33,997 nucleotides of DNA from positions 1 through 33,997 of the forward strand of contig DVJE01000041.1 of the NCBI GenBank assembly GCA_018716975.1. Direction: 5' to 3'. Source of the stretch: Candidatus Gallacutalibacter stercoravium (lineage in GTDB: Bacteria > Bacillota > Clostridia > Oscillospirales > Acutalibacteraceae). The notes under the pieces are model-generated. The model had not been told where the DNA came from. It saw only the letters and a list, made by a program, of their open reading frames with translations, and did not search any database. The position numbers and the translations under genes were made by a program. Shown here piece after piece: positions 7,608 to 15,588 of this stretch (positions within the stretch are counted from its first letter, which is position 1; each line of letters opens with the position of its first letter).

Positions 7608-8048
7608 TTGGAAAGCCTGCATTATTTGCTGATGAAAAGCAGCGCAATGTTTTCAAAACAAATTTTAAGCGAGGTTAGCAAGCTGGGGTTGACCGCAGGA
7701 CAGCCCAAGGTTTTGGATTTTTTGCTGCAATACCAGGAAGCAGATCAAAAAACCATTGCCGCCTATTGCGAAATAGAACAGGCCACAGTGGGCAGCATTT
7801 TGTGGCGTATGGAAAATGCCGGTTTGGTGGTGCGCCGGCAAAAGGAGGGGAACCGCCGATCCCTTTATGTTTCGTTAACAGAAAAAGGAATGGCCGCCGC
7901 CACGCAGCTAAAGGATGTTTTTCAGCAGGTGGAGCAAACGGCTACCGCCGCCCTTACCCCACAAGAGCAGCAGACATTGAAAGAGATATTATCTAAAATG
8001 TGCGGCTCTATGCAGTCTTCACAAAAGAGCGAGAAGGTGATCTTGTGA
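7608..8048 (+). CDS. MarR family transcriptional regulator
   Basis: Winged helix-turn-helix regulator of 146 residues. After an N-terminal helix come LTAGQPKVLDFL, the recognition helix region QATVGSILWRMENAGLV and the wing RRQKEGNRRSLYVSLTEKG, then C-terminal dimerisation helices (about residues 95-140). The start is TTG at 7608, seven nt after AAGGAGG; an ATG four bases earlier is in another frame and gives only 24 residues. The stop overlaps the GTG start of the next gene by 4 bp, so both are translationally coupled and the regulator probably controls itself and the membrane protein through the twin operators upstream. The ligand is unknown. Confidence 0.9.
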   Translation: MESLHYLLMKSSAMFSKQILSEVSKLGLTAGQPKVLDFLLQYQEADQKTIAAYCEIEQATVGSILWRMENAGLVVRRQKEGNRRSLYVSLTEKGMAAATQLKDVFQQVEQTATAALTPQEQQTLKEILSKMCGSMQSSQKSEKVIL

Positions 8049-8707
8049 GCATAGGGGAGGGCGGCAAAATCAATCATCCGCTTAAAAGGTTGGCGCTATT
8101 GTGTGTTGGCCTGACGGTGATGGCGCTTGGCATTGCGTTTTCTATTAAAGCGGCGCTGGGAACCTCTCCGATTTCCAGCGCACCGTATGTTACCTCGATG
8201 ATTTCGGGGATGTCGGTTGGGGCGACTACCATTGCTATTAACTTTCTATTTGTTTTGATTCAAATCGTCATCCTGCGCCGGCGGTTCGATTGGTTTCAGT
8301 TATTCCAGCTTCCGGCAGTGGTTTTATTCGGCAGCATGATCGATGTGGCGGAGTATGCGATTCAAGGAATTGCATTTGGTAATTATTTTCAGCAGTGGGC
8401 GCTTTGTGCGCTCGGCATCTTTTTCGTTGCCCTGGGGGTAAGTATTGAGGTGGAGGCTAAGCTGGTTACCACGCCGGGCGAAGGGGTGGTGCTGGCCATT
8501 TGCCAGGTCACGCCGGCCAAATTCGGCAATATGAAGGTGGCTTTTGATCTGACATTGGTGTGCGTTTCTGTGGTTTTATCGCTGTGTTTTCTCGGCGGCC
8601 TGTATGGCGTACGGGAAGGGACGGTGGTGGCCGCAGCTTGCGTTGGCCTGATTGCCAAGCAGCTGGGTAAGCTGATGAAAAAGCTGGATGCGGTTCTTTT
8701 GCAGTAA
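8045..8707 (+). CDS. YczE/YitT-like integral membrane protein
   Basis: Membrane protein of 220 residues with about five helices: ALLCVGLTVMALGIAFSI near the N-terminus, IAINFLFVLIQIVIL, LCALGIFFVALGVSIEV, LTLVCVSVVLSLCFLGGLYG and a last one near VVAAACVGLIAKQLG. The pattern GTSPISSAPYVTS and VTTPGEGVVLAICQ match the YczE/YyaS/YitT family (COG2364), whose biochemical role is not established. Start GTG 8045 overlaps the marR stop (GTGA) and follows AAGGTGAT; the frame extends upstream into marR but without a site. Its control by the adjacent MarR suggests a transport or stress role (inference). Confidence 0.8.
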   Translation: MSIGEGGKINHPLKRLALLCVGLTVMALGIAFSIKAALGTSPISSAPYVTSMISGMSVGATTIAINFLFVLIQIVILRRRFDWFQLFQLPAVVLFGSMIDVAEYAIQGIAFGNYFQQWALCALGIFFVALGVSIEVEAKLVTTPGEGVVLAICQVTPAKFGNMKVAFDLTLVCVSVVLSLCFLGGLYGVREGTVVAAACVGLIAKQLGKLMKKLDAVLLQ

Positions 8708-8748
8708 ATGCCGTTTTATCTAGAAAAAATACCGCTGATTTTGCCTGC

Positions 8749-8782
8749 AAAAAAGAGGCCGGCCCCAATGGGTCGGCCTCTT
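8749..8782 (-). terminator. Terminator of the aro/phe operon
   Basis: AAGAGGCCG...CCC pairs with GGG...CGGCCTCTT (8753-8782), with A(6) at 8749-8754, which reads as a T-run on the minus strand just after pheA. On the plus strand it could also end the yczE-like transcript less efficiently. Confidence 0.75.
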
Positions 8783-8810
8783 AACGTATGGCAGGAGACG
8801 TGCTGCGGGG

Positions 8811-9977
8811 CTATTCAATACGGATTTCCCGGTAATTGCCCAAAAATGAAAAAGAGGGCAGTTCTTCCGATAAGGAACACAACAGGTTGCAGATCGTTTC
8901 ATCATGCACATTGCCGGTAAAATCTAGGTAAAACAAGTATTCAAAGGCCTTGCCGGCTATGGGGCGGGATTCAATTTTGGTTAAATTGAGCCCATGCAGG
9001 GCGAAACGCCCCAAGGTTTGGTGAAGAGATCCGGTGGTGTGGGGCAGTGAAAAACACAGGCTGATTTTTTCGGCATCCTCTGGAATGCGGGCGCTGCGCG
9101 CCACAGCGATAAAACGGGTGCAATTGTGTTTGTAATTTTGCACATTTTCCTCTAGGATAGACAACCCGCAGGATTGGGCGGCTTCTTTGGAACAGATGGC
9201 CGCAATAGAGGGATCGCCCTTTTGCGCCACCAGAGCCGCTGCGGCCGCTGTGGTGGAATAGGTGGTAGAGCGATAGCCCCGGCTTTGAATTAGGCGGGAA
9301 CACTGCGACAACGCCTGCGGATGGGAATAAACGGCCTTTATGCCGGGCAATTCAGCACCGGCAGGAGCGGCTAAGCAGTGGTGCACCGGGATATCGATGG
9401 CGCCCACGATAAAGCAGCGGTGCTGCTGCAACAAATCATACACCTCAATTACAGAACCGGCTAGGGAGTTTTCCACCGGCAGCACACCGATATCGGCTTC
9501 GCTGTTATCAATGGCAGCAAAGATATCGGCAAAACCCTCTCGGTAAATGAGCTTTTGGCCGGGGAAGAGTTTGCCGGCGGCCAAAGAGGCATAGGCGCCC
9601 GGCGCGCCCGCGCAGGCGACGGTTTGCTGCCCGGCGCTTTGCGGCTGTGAATTTTGGGGCTGAAAGGATTCTTGAATCAGGCGGCGCAGAGGCTCGCCGT
9701 CTTGCAGCAGATCGTGCTGCAATGAGCGGCTGGTTTCCATCAGGGTAGAGAACAAAACCTGGGCGGCGGCGCCGTTGCCTCCGGTGGCCTCTGCTTTCGC
9801 CTTAACGCTTTCTAATATTTCCTGCTCCCGCTGGGGGTTTAATATGGGCAGGCCCTGTTCCTTTTTTATCTGCGCCACTTGAACGGCGCAGGCCATGCGC
9901 TGTTGAAACAGCTCCAGCAGCTGCTCGTCGATTTGATCAATTTTGTCGCGCACCTCTTTTAAGTTCACGGGCGTCAT
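8811..9977 (-). CDS. pheA: Bifunctional chorismate mutase/prephenate dehydratase (P-protein)
   Basis: Converts chorismate to prephenate and prephenate to phenylpyruvate, the committed branch to phenylalanine. 388 residues: an AroQ-type chorismate mutase at about 4-88 (LKEVRDKIDQIDEQLLELFQQRM), prephenate dehydratase at about 119-292 (GAPGAYASLAA, VLPVENSLAGSV, catalytic-loop NCTRF at 285-289) and an ACT domain at about 304-384 with GSLHQTLGRFALHGLNLTKIESRP. GSL/GAL and ESRP are the phenylalanine-binding motifs, so feedback inhibition by Phe is expected. Its ATG overlaps the aroC stop (ATGA, 9974-9977). It is the last gene of the six-gene operon and is followed by a strong terminator. Confidence 0.95.
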   Translation of the reverse strand: MTPVNLKEVRDKIDQIDEQLLELFQQRMACAVQVAQIKKEQGLPILNPQREQEILESVKAKAEATGGNGAAAQVLFSTLMETSRSLQHDLLQDGEPLRRLIQESFQPQNSQPQSAGQQTVACAGAPGAYASLAAGKLFPGQKLIYREGFADIFAAIDNSEADIGVLPVENSLAGSVIEVYDLLQQHRCFIVGAIDIPVHHCLAAPAGAELPGIKAVYSHPQALSQCSRLIQSRGYRSTTYSTTAAAAALVAQKGDPSIAAICSKEAAQSCGLSILEENVQNYKHNCTRFIAVARSARIPEDAEKISLCFSLPHTTGSLHQTLGRFALHGLNLTKIESRPIAGKAFEYLFYLDFTGNVHDETICNLLCSLSEELPSFSFLGNYREIRIE

Positions 9978-11065
9978 AGACGGCCACCTTCCTTCATCAG
10001 TTCCATAACGGCAATTGCCACGGCGCTTTCCACCACCGGCACTGCCCGGGGCACAATGCAGGGATCGTGCCGGCCGGTTACCTGCAACTGGGCTGCCTGG
10101 TGTTTGCTGAGATCGACGGTTTGCTGGGGTTGAGAGATGGATGCCGTGGGCTTAACAGCAACACGCACAAGCAAAGGCATGCCGGTGGTGATTCCGCCCA
10201 AGGCGCCGCCCGCGTTGTTGGTAGAGGTAAGCACGCGGCCGTCGTCGCTGTAATAAAAAGGATCGTTGTGCTGGCTGCCGCGCATGCGGGCGGCGGCAAA
10301 GCCTGCCCCAAATTCCACGCCCTTAACGGCGGGAATGCCAAACAGCAGCGAAGCTGCCACATTTTCTACCCCGCCGAACATGGGGGAACCTACCCCCGCC
10401 GGCAGGCCAACAGCGGCGCATTCCACAATGCCGCCGACGCTATCCTGCTCCATGCGGGCCTGCTCCACCAGTTCGCGCATGGGCGCTTCAGCCTGAGGAT
10501 TGAGCAGGCAAAACGATTGCCGGCTTAATTCGTTGAGCAGTTGGGCAGTGACAGCGGCCGGATCCATCGGATCGTCGCACACACTGCCGATGGAATAAAT
10601 ATGGCCGCCGATAAAGACGCCGCGCCGGGCCAATATTTGGCGGCACACCGCCCCGGCAAACACCAACGGCGCGGTTAGCCGGCCGGAAAAATGCCCCCCG
10701 CCGCGCACGTCGTTATACCCACCGTAACGCAGCATACCGGTGTAATCGGCGTGGCCGGGGCGGGGGAGGTTTTTTAGCTGGCTGTAATCGCGCGAGCGAG
10801 TGTTGGTGTTGCGTATAACAGCGCACAAGGGCGCGCCGGTGGTGCGCCCATCCAGCATACCAGAAAGGATTTCGGGCATATCCTCCTCCCGGCGCGGCGT
10901 GGCGGTTTTATCCCGTCCTGGCGCACGGCGGGCCATCTGTAGCAGCAGTTCCTCTTGCTGGACGGCCTCCCCGGCGGGCAGACCGTCCAGCACTACCCCT
11001 ATCCCCGGACCGTGGCTTTCGCCGAAAATGGATAGCTTGATTTGATTACCCCATGTGGACGACAT
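9974..11065 (-). CDS. aroC: Chorismate synthase
   Basis: Makes chorismate from 5-enolpyruvylshikimate-3-phosphate using reduced FMN; cytosolic homotetramer. 363 residues from the chosen start, normal for the family. Diagnostic stretches are WGNQIKLSIFGESHGPGIGV near the N-terminus, RPGHADYTGMLRYGGYNDVRGGGHFSGRLTA compressed here as the DVRGGGHFSGR motif (about residues 120-130), GIPAVKGVEFGAGF and TNNAGGALGGITTG. Start ATG 11065 follows GGGAGG at nine nt; another ATG two codons upstream is too close to the site. It overlaps the end of aroA by 20 bp and the start of pheA by 4 bp, so translation is coupled along the operon. Confidence 0.95.
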   Translation of the reverse strand: MSSTWGNQIKLSIFGESHGPGIGVVLDGLPAGEAVQQEELLLQMARRAPGRDKTATPRREEDMPEILSGMLDGRTTGAPLCAVIRNTNTRSRDYSQLKNLPRPGHADYTGMLRYGGYNDVRGGGHFSGRLTAPLVFAGAVCRQILARRGVFIGGHIYSIGSVCDDPMDPAAVTAQLLNELSRQSFCLLNPQAEAPMRELVEQARMEQDSVGGIVECAAVGLPAGVGSPMFGGVENVAASLLFGIPAVKGVEFGAGFAAARMRGSQHNDPFYYSDDGRVLTSTNNAGGALGGITTGMPLLVRVAVKPTASISQPQQTVDLSKHQAAQLQVTGRHDPCIVPRAVPVVESAVAIAVMELMKEGGRL

Positions 11066-12317
11066 GCGCATTGCCTCCCAACTGAATAAAGTCATCGAAA
11101 AAATGCGGATAAGATTTCCCCACGCTTTGGGCGTCGCTGATTTCTACCGGGCCGCCGGAACGCAAGGCTGCCATGGCAAAAGCCATAACGATGCGGTGAT
11201 CGTTGCAGCCGTTGACACAACCGCTTTGCAGCAGCTTGGTGCCGTGGATGACAAGCCCGTCGGGGAGCTCCTCCACCCGGCAGCCCAGCCGGTGAAGCCC
11301 TTGCGCCATAGCGGCCAGCCGGTCGCTTTCTTTTAGCCGCAGCCGTGCGGCGCCGGTTATACGGGTTACCCCCTGGGCCAAAGCAGCCGTGGCGGCCAGA
11401 GCAGGCACCAGATCGGGCACCTGAGAGGCGTCGGCTTCTATGCCTTGCAGCTGGCCGCCGCTTACCCGCAGGCCGTCCGCTTCCCAGCGCAGCTGTGCGC
11501 CGAAGCGGGCAAAAAGTTCCGCCGCCGCCTTGTCGCCCTGCAAAGAATCGGGCCGCAGCCCGCGCAGCAGCAAATCGCCCCCCAAACCCCCGGCGCAAAG
11601 GAAAAAGGCGGCCTGAGACCAATCCCCCTCCACTGTGCAGTCGCGTGGGGCGTAGCGCTGGTTGCCGGGTACCGAATAGCCGGTTGCCTCCCGCCGGACT
11701 GTAACGCCGAAGGAGGCCATGGCGTCGATGGTCATATCGACATAAGCGGAGGATTCCAACGGCGTGGTAAGACGGATTTCACTATCCCCGGGCAACAGGG
11801 GCAAGGCCAGCAGCAGCCCGGTGATGAACTGAGAACTGACATTGCCCGGCAGGGTAAACACGCCGGAACGCAGTTGGCCTTCTATTTTTAAAGGGAGGCC
11901 GCCCTGCGAGGCGCAGCGCACACCGGCTTTAGGAAGACAGCCTAAATAAATGCCGATGGGGCGTTGGGGCAGCCGCCCACTACCGGTAAATTGAGCGCTT
12001 ATCCCGCCGGCCGCCGCAATGGGGATGAGAAAACGCAGGGTGGAACCCGACTCTTTGCAGTCTATGCGGCTTTGCGGGGCGCTAAACAGAGCGGAACCGT
12101 CGATGATGATTTCCTCCCCGTTTATCTGCACAGCCGCCCCTAAGGCGGACAGAGCGCCCAGGGTGGCGGAAATATCGTCGTTCATCTGCACGTTGCGCAC
12201 TCTGCTAACACCAGGGGCCAAGGCGGCGCAAATCAGCAGCCGGTGTGCCTGGCTTTTGGAGCAGGGTAAAACAACGCTCCCCTGAAGCCTGCCCGGATAC
12301 ACCACGGCCCGGCTCAT
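11046..12317 (-). CDS. aroA: 3-phosphoshikimate 1-carboxyvinyltransferase (EPSP synthase)
   Basis: Transfers enolpyruvate from PEP to shikimate-3-phosphate, the sixth shikimate-pathway step. 423 residues with the two-domain inside-out barrel pattern: PCSKSQAHRLLICAALA near residue 18 (substrate Lys and Ser), KESGSTLRFLIPIAAA near 88, GSGRLPQRPIG near 112 (PEP-site Arg), QAAFFLCAGG near 235, LKESDRLAAMAQGL and NDHRIVMAFAMAAL near the C-terminus. The 3' end overlaps aroC by 20 bp and its ATG overlaps the aroB stop (ATGA at 12314-12317). Whether it is a glyphosate-sensitive class I or tolerant class II enzyme was not decided. Confidence 0.95.
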   Translation of the reverse strand: MSRAVVYPGRLQGSVVLPCSKSQAHRLLICAALAPGVSRVRNVQMNDDISATLGALSALGAAVQINGEEIIIDGSALFSAPQSRIDCKESGSTLRFLIPIAAAGGISAQFTGSGRLPQRPIGIYLGCLPKAGVRCASQGGLPLKIEGQLRSGVFTLPGNVSSQFITGLLLALPLLPGDSEIRLTTPLESSAYVDMTIDAMASFGVTVRREATGYSVPGNQRYAPRDCTVEGDWSQAAFFLCAGGLGGDLLLRGLRPDSLQGDKAAAELFARFGAQLRWEADGLRVSGGQLQGIEADASQVPDLVPALAATAALAQGVTRITGAARLRLKESDRLAAMAQGLHRLGCRVEELPDGLVIHGTKLLQSGCVNGCNDHRIVMAFAMAALRSGGPVEISDAQSVGKSYPHFFDDFIQLGGNAHVVHMG

Positions 12318-13375
12318 TGGGCATCCTCCTTTAAAAAGGAGGTGAGCTGCGTCCGGGGGATAGGATGCAGAAAACTTTCTCCTATTTGGCTGAGCAGCAC
12401 TAGGTTTAGAGTGCCGCCCTCGCTCTTTTTGTCATTATTCGTGGCGGCGGCGATTGCGTCCATGGAGGTAGAGTCGCTTTCAGGCAGGCCGTATTTGCGC
12501 AGCAGGGCGCAGATGCGCCCGGTGGTGCCGGCATGGGTGAGCCCGGCGCGCTCGCTGGCGCGGGTAATCATAACCATGCCGACGCCCACGGCTTGGCCGT
12601 GGGAGAGAGTTTCAAAATGATAAAGCTTTTCTAACGCGTGGCCCAGGGTATGGCCAAAATTGAGCAGCATCCGTTCGCCGGTATCCCGTTCGTCATGCTC
12701 GACGATTTGCCGCTTGATATCCACACATTCGGCGATCATCTGGGGCAAAAAGCTGCGGGCATCCTCTTTTTCCAACCGGTTAAACAGCGCTGCGCTGCGG
12801 ATGCAGCCGTACTTTATAGCTTCCCCCATGCCGTCGGCAAAATAATGGGGGGAAAGAGTGTTGATGGTAAGGGGATCGATGAGCACCAGGCGCGGCTGCC
12901 AAAAGGCGCCCACCAGATTTTTGCCCTGGGGTAGATCCACGGCGGTTTTGCCGCCCACGGAGGAATCAATTTGCGAAAGCAATGTGGTGGGCACTTGGAT
13001 ATAGCCGATGCCCCGCAGATAGGTGGCGGCCGCAAAACCGGCCATATCCCCCGTTACGCCGCCGCCCAGGGCTACAATAAAGTCGGAACGGGTGGTGTTG
13101 CACTGGGCCAAAAAGGAATACAGTTGCTCCAGGGTGGCCAGCCGTTTACTGGTTTCACCGGCCGGGAAGGTAAACAGCCGGGTGGCAAACCCCGCCGCCT
13201 GTAGGCTCTTTTCTACCTGTGAGGCGTATAAGGGGGCAACGTTGCTGTCGCTTACCACAACCGCCTGAGCGCCCGGAGAAAACAATCCGGCGGCTTGGGC
13301 GCCTATTTCATTCAGGCAGCCCTCCTCTATCAAAATGCGGTAGGGGCGCGAAGTGTTTACAGTTAGCTCCTTCAT
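12314..13375 (-). CDS. aroB: 3-dehydroquinate synthase
   Basis: Cyclises DAHP to 3-dehydroquinate using NAD+ and a divalent metal. 353 residues. Visible motifs are the NAD-binding GGGVTGDMAGFAAATYLRG (about residues 104-122), PTTLLSQIDSSVGGKTAVD (about 129-147), the metal ligand Glu in GMGEAIKYG and the histidines in LNFGHTLGHALE and LSHGQAVGVGM. Start ATG 13375 overlaps the stop of the upstream prephenate dehydrogenase gene (ATGA) and its own stop overlaps aroA in the same way. It is the third gene after the DAHP synthase, which supplies its substrate. Confidence 0.95.
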   Translation of the reverse strand: MKELTVNTSRPYRILIEEGCLNEIGAQAAGLFSPGAQAVVVSDSNVAPLYASQVEKSLQAAGFATRLFTFPAGETSKRLATLEQLYSFLAQCNTTRSDFIVALGGGVTGDMAGFAAATYLRGIGYIQVPTTLLSQIDSSVGGKTAVDLPQGKNLVGAFWQPRLVLIDPLTINTLSPHYFADGMGEAIKYGCIRSAALFNRLEKEDARSFLPQMIAECVDIKRQIVEHDERDTGERMLLNFGHTLGHALEKLYHFETLSHGQAVGVGMVMITRASERAGLTHAGTTGRICALLRKYGLPESDSTSMDAIAAATNNDKKSEGGTLNLVLLSQIGESFLHPIPRTQLTSFLKEDAQ

Positions 13376-14229
13376 TCTCCCAAATCCTCCTTTATTTGCC
13401 TGCCCCGCCGCAGCAGGCGGGTTAATTCCTCTCGATCACCGGCCTGTATGGCGTTGCGGATGTCTTGTAGGTTGCCCATTAGGCAGTCCAGCTCAGCGAT
13501 CAAGGCATCGCGGTTATCCAAAAACAGCTCGCTCCACAGCGTTTCATTGATGCGCGCCACGCGGGATACGTCCCGGTAGCTGCCGGCAGAAAAGCCTTTG
13601 TGGTTAGGGCACTGAGGGCTGAGCACATAAGCGCAGGCCAGCGCGTGGGGCAGCTGCGAGGTGAAAGCTATCATACGGTCGTGCTCTTCGGCGGTAGTGA
13701 GGCGCACGCCCGCAAAACCCAAGCGCAACGCAAAGGCCGAAAGTGTTTGCACTGCAGCTTGCGGCGCGCCGCAGGGCACCAGCAGGTAGCTGGCGCCGCA
13801 AAACAAATCGGCGTCGGAGGCCGAAAAGCCGTTTTTCTCACGCCCCGCCATGGGGTGGCTGGCGATAAAAGTAAAACCGCCGCGCTGCGCCAAAGGTGGC
13901 AGCATTTGGCAAATCATGCCTTTGATGCCCGCCACGTCGGTAACCAAGCCGCCTTTACGAAAACAAGTTAAATGCTCGGTTACAAAATCCACCGCCTGCT
14001 GGGGATACAGGCATAAGAACACCAGATCAGCCTGAGCGAGCTCTTTTGGGGCGCATGCTTTATCAATAGCGCCGCAGGCCAGCGCCTGCTCCAGCACGGT
14101 TTCGCTTTTATCCAGCCCCAACACCCGGCAGGGGGTATTTTTTTTGATAGCCTTGGCCAGGGATCCGCCAATCAGCCCTAAGCCAACAATGGCCACCGTT
14201 TTCAGAGGGAACCCAGCGCCCCCGCTCAT
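13372..14229 (-). CDS. tyrA: Prephenate dehydrogenase
   Basis: Oxidative decarboxylation of prephenate to 4-hydroxyphenylpyruvate, the tyrosine branch. 285 residues: Rossmann motif VGLGLIGGSLAKAIKK near residue 15, DKSETVL with the Asp that selects NAD+, FIASHPMAGREKNGF (about 126-140) with the substrate histidine region, and TSQLPHALACAYVLSP in the all-helical C-terminal domain. The usual long ACT extension is absent, so it is the short monofunctional form. It is second in the operon, overlapping the DAHP synthase stop and the aroB start by 4 bp each. Confidence 0.93.
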   Translation of the reverse strand: MSGGAGFPLKTVAIVGLGLIGGSLAKAIKKNTPCRVLGLDKSETVLEQALACGAIDKACAPKELAQADLVFLCLYPQQAVDFVTEHLTCFRKGGLVTDVAGIKGMICQMLPPLAQRGGFTFIASHPMAGREKNGFSASDADLFCGASYLLVPCGAPQAAVQTLSAFALRLGFAGVRLTTAEEHDRMIAFTSQLPHALACAYVLSPQCPNHKGFSAGSYRDVSRVARINETLWSELFLDNRDALIAELDCLMGNLQDIRNAIQAGDREELTRLLRRGRQIKEDLGE

Positions 14230-15251
14230 GCTTTGTTTACCTTGCGGCCGAAGGCGGCGGCAGCGGCAAAAACGCGTTTGGCCGTCTCGTCAAATTGATC
14301 CGGGGTCAACGACTGCGCGCCGTCGGATAAAGCTTTGCTGGGATCATTGTGCACTTCGATGATCAAGCCGTCCGCCCCGGCGGCCACGGCCGCCAGCGCC
14401 AGAGGTTCCACCAGCCAAGAGATGCCGCTGGCATGGCTGGGATCCACGATAACGGGCAGGTGAGAGAGCTTTTTCAAAATGGGCACGGCAGAAATATCCA
14501 ACGTGTTGCGGGTGTAGGTTTCATAGGTGCGGATACCCCGCTCGCAGAGAATCACCTTTTCGTTGCCGCCGGCCATAATGTATTCGGCGCTCATCAGCAG
14601 CTCTTCAATGGTGGAAGAAAGACCTCTTTTCAGCAAAATGGGCTTGTCCAGCTTGCCCAGCTCTTTGAGCAGCTCAAAGTTTTGCATGTTGCGCGCTCCC
14701 ACCTGGATGATGTCAACATCCTCAAACATATCGATGTGCGAAACCCGCATAATTTCGGTTACGATGGGCAGCCCTGTCTTTTTTCTGGCCTCTCGCAGCA
14801 ACTCCAACCCCTCGGCCTTGAGCCCTTGGAAGGCGTAGGGAGAAGTGCGCGGCTTAAAAGCGCCGCCGCGTAAAAATTGTGCGCCCGCTTTTTTCACCCG
14901 ATCGGCCACGTAGCAAATTTGCTCCTCGCTTTCCACCGAGCAAGGGCCGGCAATCAGGGCGAGCCCGCCGTCGCCGATGGTTTGACCGCCCGGCAAGGTG
15001 ATTACCGTATCGTCGGGATGAAATTTACGGTTGGCCTTTTTATAGGGTTCCTGCACACGCCTTACGCTTTCCACGATTTCTTGGGCCTGGATAAAGTCGA
15101 TATCCACAGCGGAAGTATCGCCAATCAGCCCCAGAACGGTTACCTGGGTGCCGAACCATACGTTAACCTTAACAGGGAAGTTATCTTCCAGTGTCTTTTT
15201 GAACTGATCCAGCTGCTCCTGGGTGCATTCCGGTTTTAAGGTGATAATCAT
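14226..15251 (-). CDS. aroF: 3-deoxy-7-phosphoheptulonate (DAHP) synthase
   Basis: First step of aromatic biosynthesis: PEP plus erythrose-4-phosphate to DAHP. 341 residues: an N-terminal ferredoxin-like domain (about 1-68, start MIITLKPECTQEQLDQF) followed by the TIM barrel with GLALIAGPCSVES (96-108), LRGGAFKPRTSPYAFQG (127-143), the metal-ligand stretch VIVDPSHASG and IIEVHNDP. This is the type I-beta form as in Thermotoga, where the N-terminal domain mediates feedback inhibition. Start ATG 15251 has GGAGGAG at seven nt. It is the first gene after the leader with a terminator at 15310-15344, so its expression, and that of the five genes behind it, is probably attenuated. Confidence 0.93.
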   Translation of the reverse strand: MIITLKPECTQEQLDQFKKTLEDNFPVKVNVWFGTQVTVLGLIGDTSAVDIDFIQAQEIVESVRRVQEPYKKANRKFHPDDTVITLPGGQTIGDGGLALIAGPCSVESEEQICYVADRVKKAGAQFLRGGAFKPRTSPYAFQGLKAEGLELLREARKKTGLPIVTEIMRVSHIDMFEDVDIIQVGARNMQNFELLKELGKLDKPILLKRGLSSTIEELLMSAEYIMAGGNEKVILCERGIRTYETYTRNTLDISAVPILKKLSHLPVIVDPSHASGISWLVEPLALAAVAAGADGLIIEVHNDPSKALSDGAQSLTPDQFDETAKRVFAAAAAFGRKVNKA

Positions 15252-15276
15252 GCTTTTTCTCCTCCAATCAATGTTT

Positions 15277-15292
15277 CCGCCCCGCGGGGCGG
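15277..15292 (-). repeat. Perfect 16-bp GC palindrome before the aroF ribosome binding site
   Basis: CCGCCCCGCGGGGCGG at 15277-15292 lies between the attenuator terminator and the ribosome binding site of aroF. It could form a hairpin in read-through transcripts or bind a dimeric protein. No T-run follows. Confidence 0.5.
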
Positions 15293-15309
15293 CTGGGTGA
15301 TACAGAAAT

Positions 15310-15344
15310 AAAAAAACAGCGGAGCCCACTGTGGGGCTCCGCTG
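15310..15344 (-). terminator. Attenuator terminator in the aroF leader
   Basis: On the minus strand CAGCGGAGCCC (15344-15334) pairs perfectly over 11 bp with GGGCTCCGCTG (15327-15317), followed by seven T (15316-15310). It lies about 60 bp before the aroF start and about 240 nt after the predicted transcription start, which is the position of a conditional terminator. Confidence 0.8.
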
Positions 15345-15361
15345 ATAACAGGCCTATTTAC

Positions 15362-15387
15362 AGTTGTTAACCAATGGTTTCACAACT
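15362..15387 (-). promoter_or_regulatory. Hairpin directly upstream of the attenuator terminator
   Basis: AGTTGT plus AACC pair with GGTT plus ACAACT across a small internal loop (15362-15387). Together with the hairpin at 15443-15466, which pairs CCCC with GGGG around the leader ORF stop, it gives a ladder of stems before the terminator. Which of them acts as antiterminator could not be decided by eye. No T-box consensus (GGTGG..ACCGCG) is present. Confidence 0.4.
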
Positions 15388-15451
15388 ACCGCTATCCGCT
15401 TGCAACGATCCCTTACAGTGAAAACAAGAGCACGCCCAAAAACCCCAAGCC

Positions 15452-15529
15452 TCAAAGAAGCTGGGGTAAGCAAAACCGGTAAATCGTGTTGTTTTCACCG
15501 CATGAGCGGTTTGAGCGGTTGTATTCATG
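15452..15529 (-). CDS. Candidate 25-residue leader peptide of the aro operon
   Basis: A short ORF starting at ATG 15529 with AAGGAG eight nt upstream, preceded by a promoter and hairpin and followed by the attenuator terminator. The peptide begins MNTTAQTAHAVKTTRF and ends NRFCLPQLL; it contains two Phe but no run of aromatic codons. The stop TGA falls in the loop of the hairpin 15443-15466, as in classical leader-peptide attenuators. In the +1 frame the same RNA reads as GFAYPSFFEAWGFW, a striking aromatic run, but no start codon opens that frame. Small size and absence of comparison make this tentative. Confidence 0.45.
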   Translation of the reverse strand, partial: HEYNRSNRSCGENNTIYRFCLPQLL

Positions 15530-15548
15530 AAGAAATCTCCTTGCCGAA

Positions 15549-15577
15549 CAGAAGCGCCGGTTTTATACCGGATTCTG
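15549..15577 (-). promoter_or_regulatory. 5' hairpin of the aro leader RNA
   Basis: CAGAA/TTCTG (15549-15553 with 15573-15577) and CCGGT/ACCGG (15557-15561 with 15567-15571) form a stem that begins within about 5 nt of the predicted RNA start and ends just before the leader ribosome binding site. Confidence 0.45.
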
Positions 15578-15588
15578 CATCTTTATTA

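Noticed and set aside
7604-7678. ATG at 7604 as start of a 24-codon peptide before MarR
   Set aside because: The TTG at 7608 in another frame gives the complete MarR protein with better spacing from AAGGAGG; the short frame looks accidental.
11092-11622. Additional same-strand frame inside aroA
   Set aside because: Arg/Ala/Gly-rich translation in a shifted frame of a GC-rich gene; no start site and no domain.
15252-15582. T-box riboswitch before aroF
   Set aside because: The conserved T-box antiterminator sequence was searched for by eye and is absent; only hairpins, a short ORF and a terminator are present.
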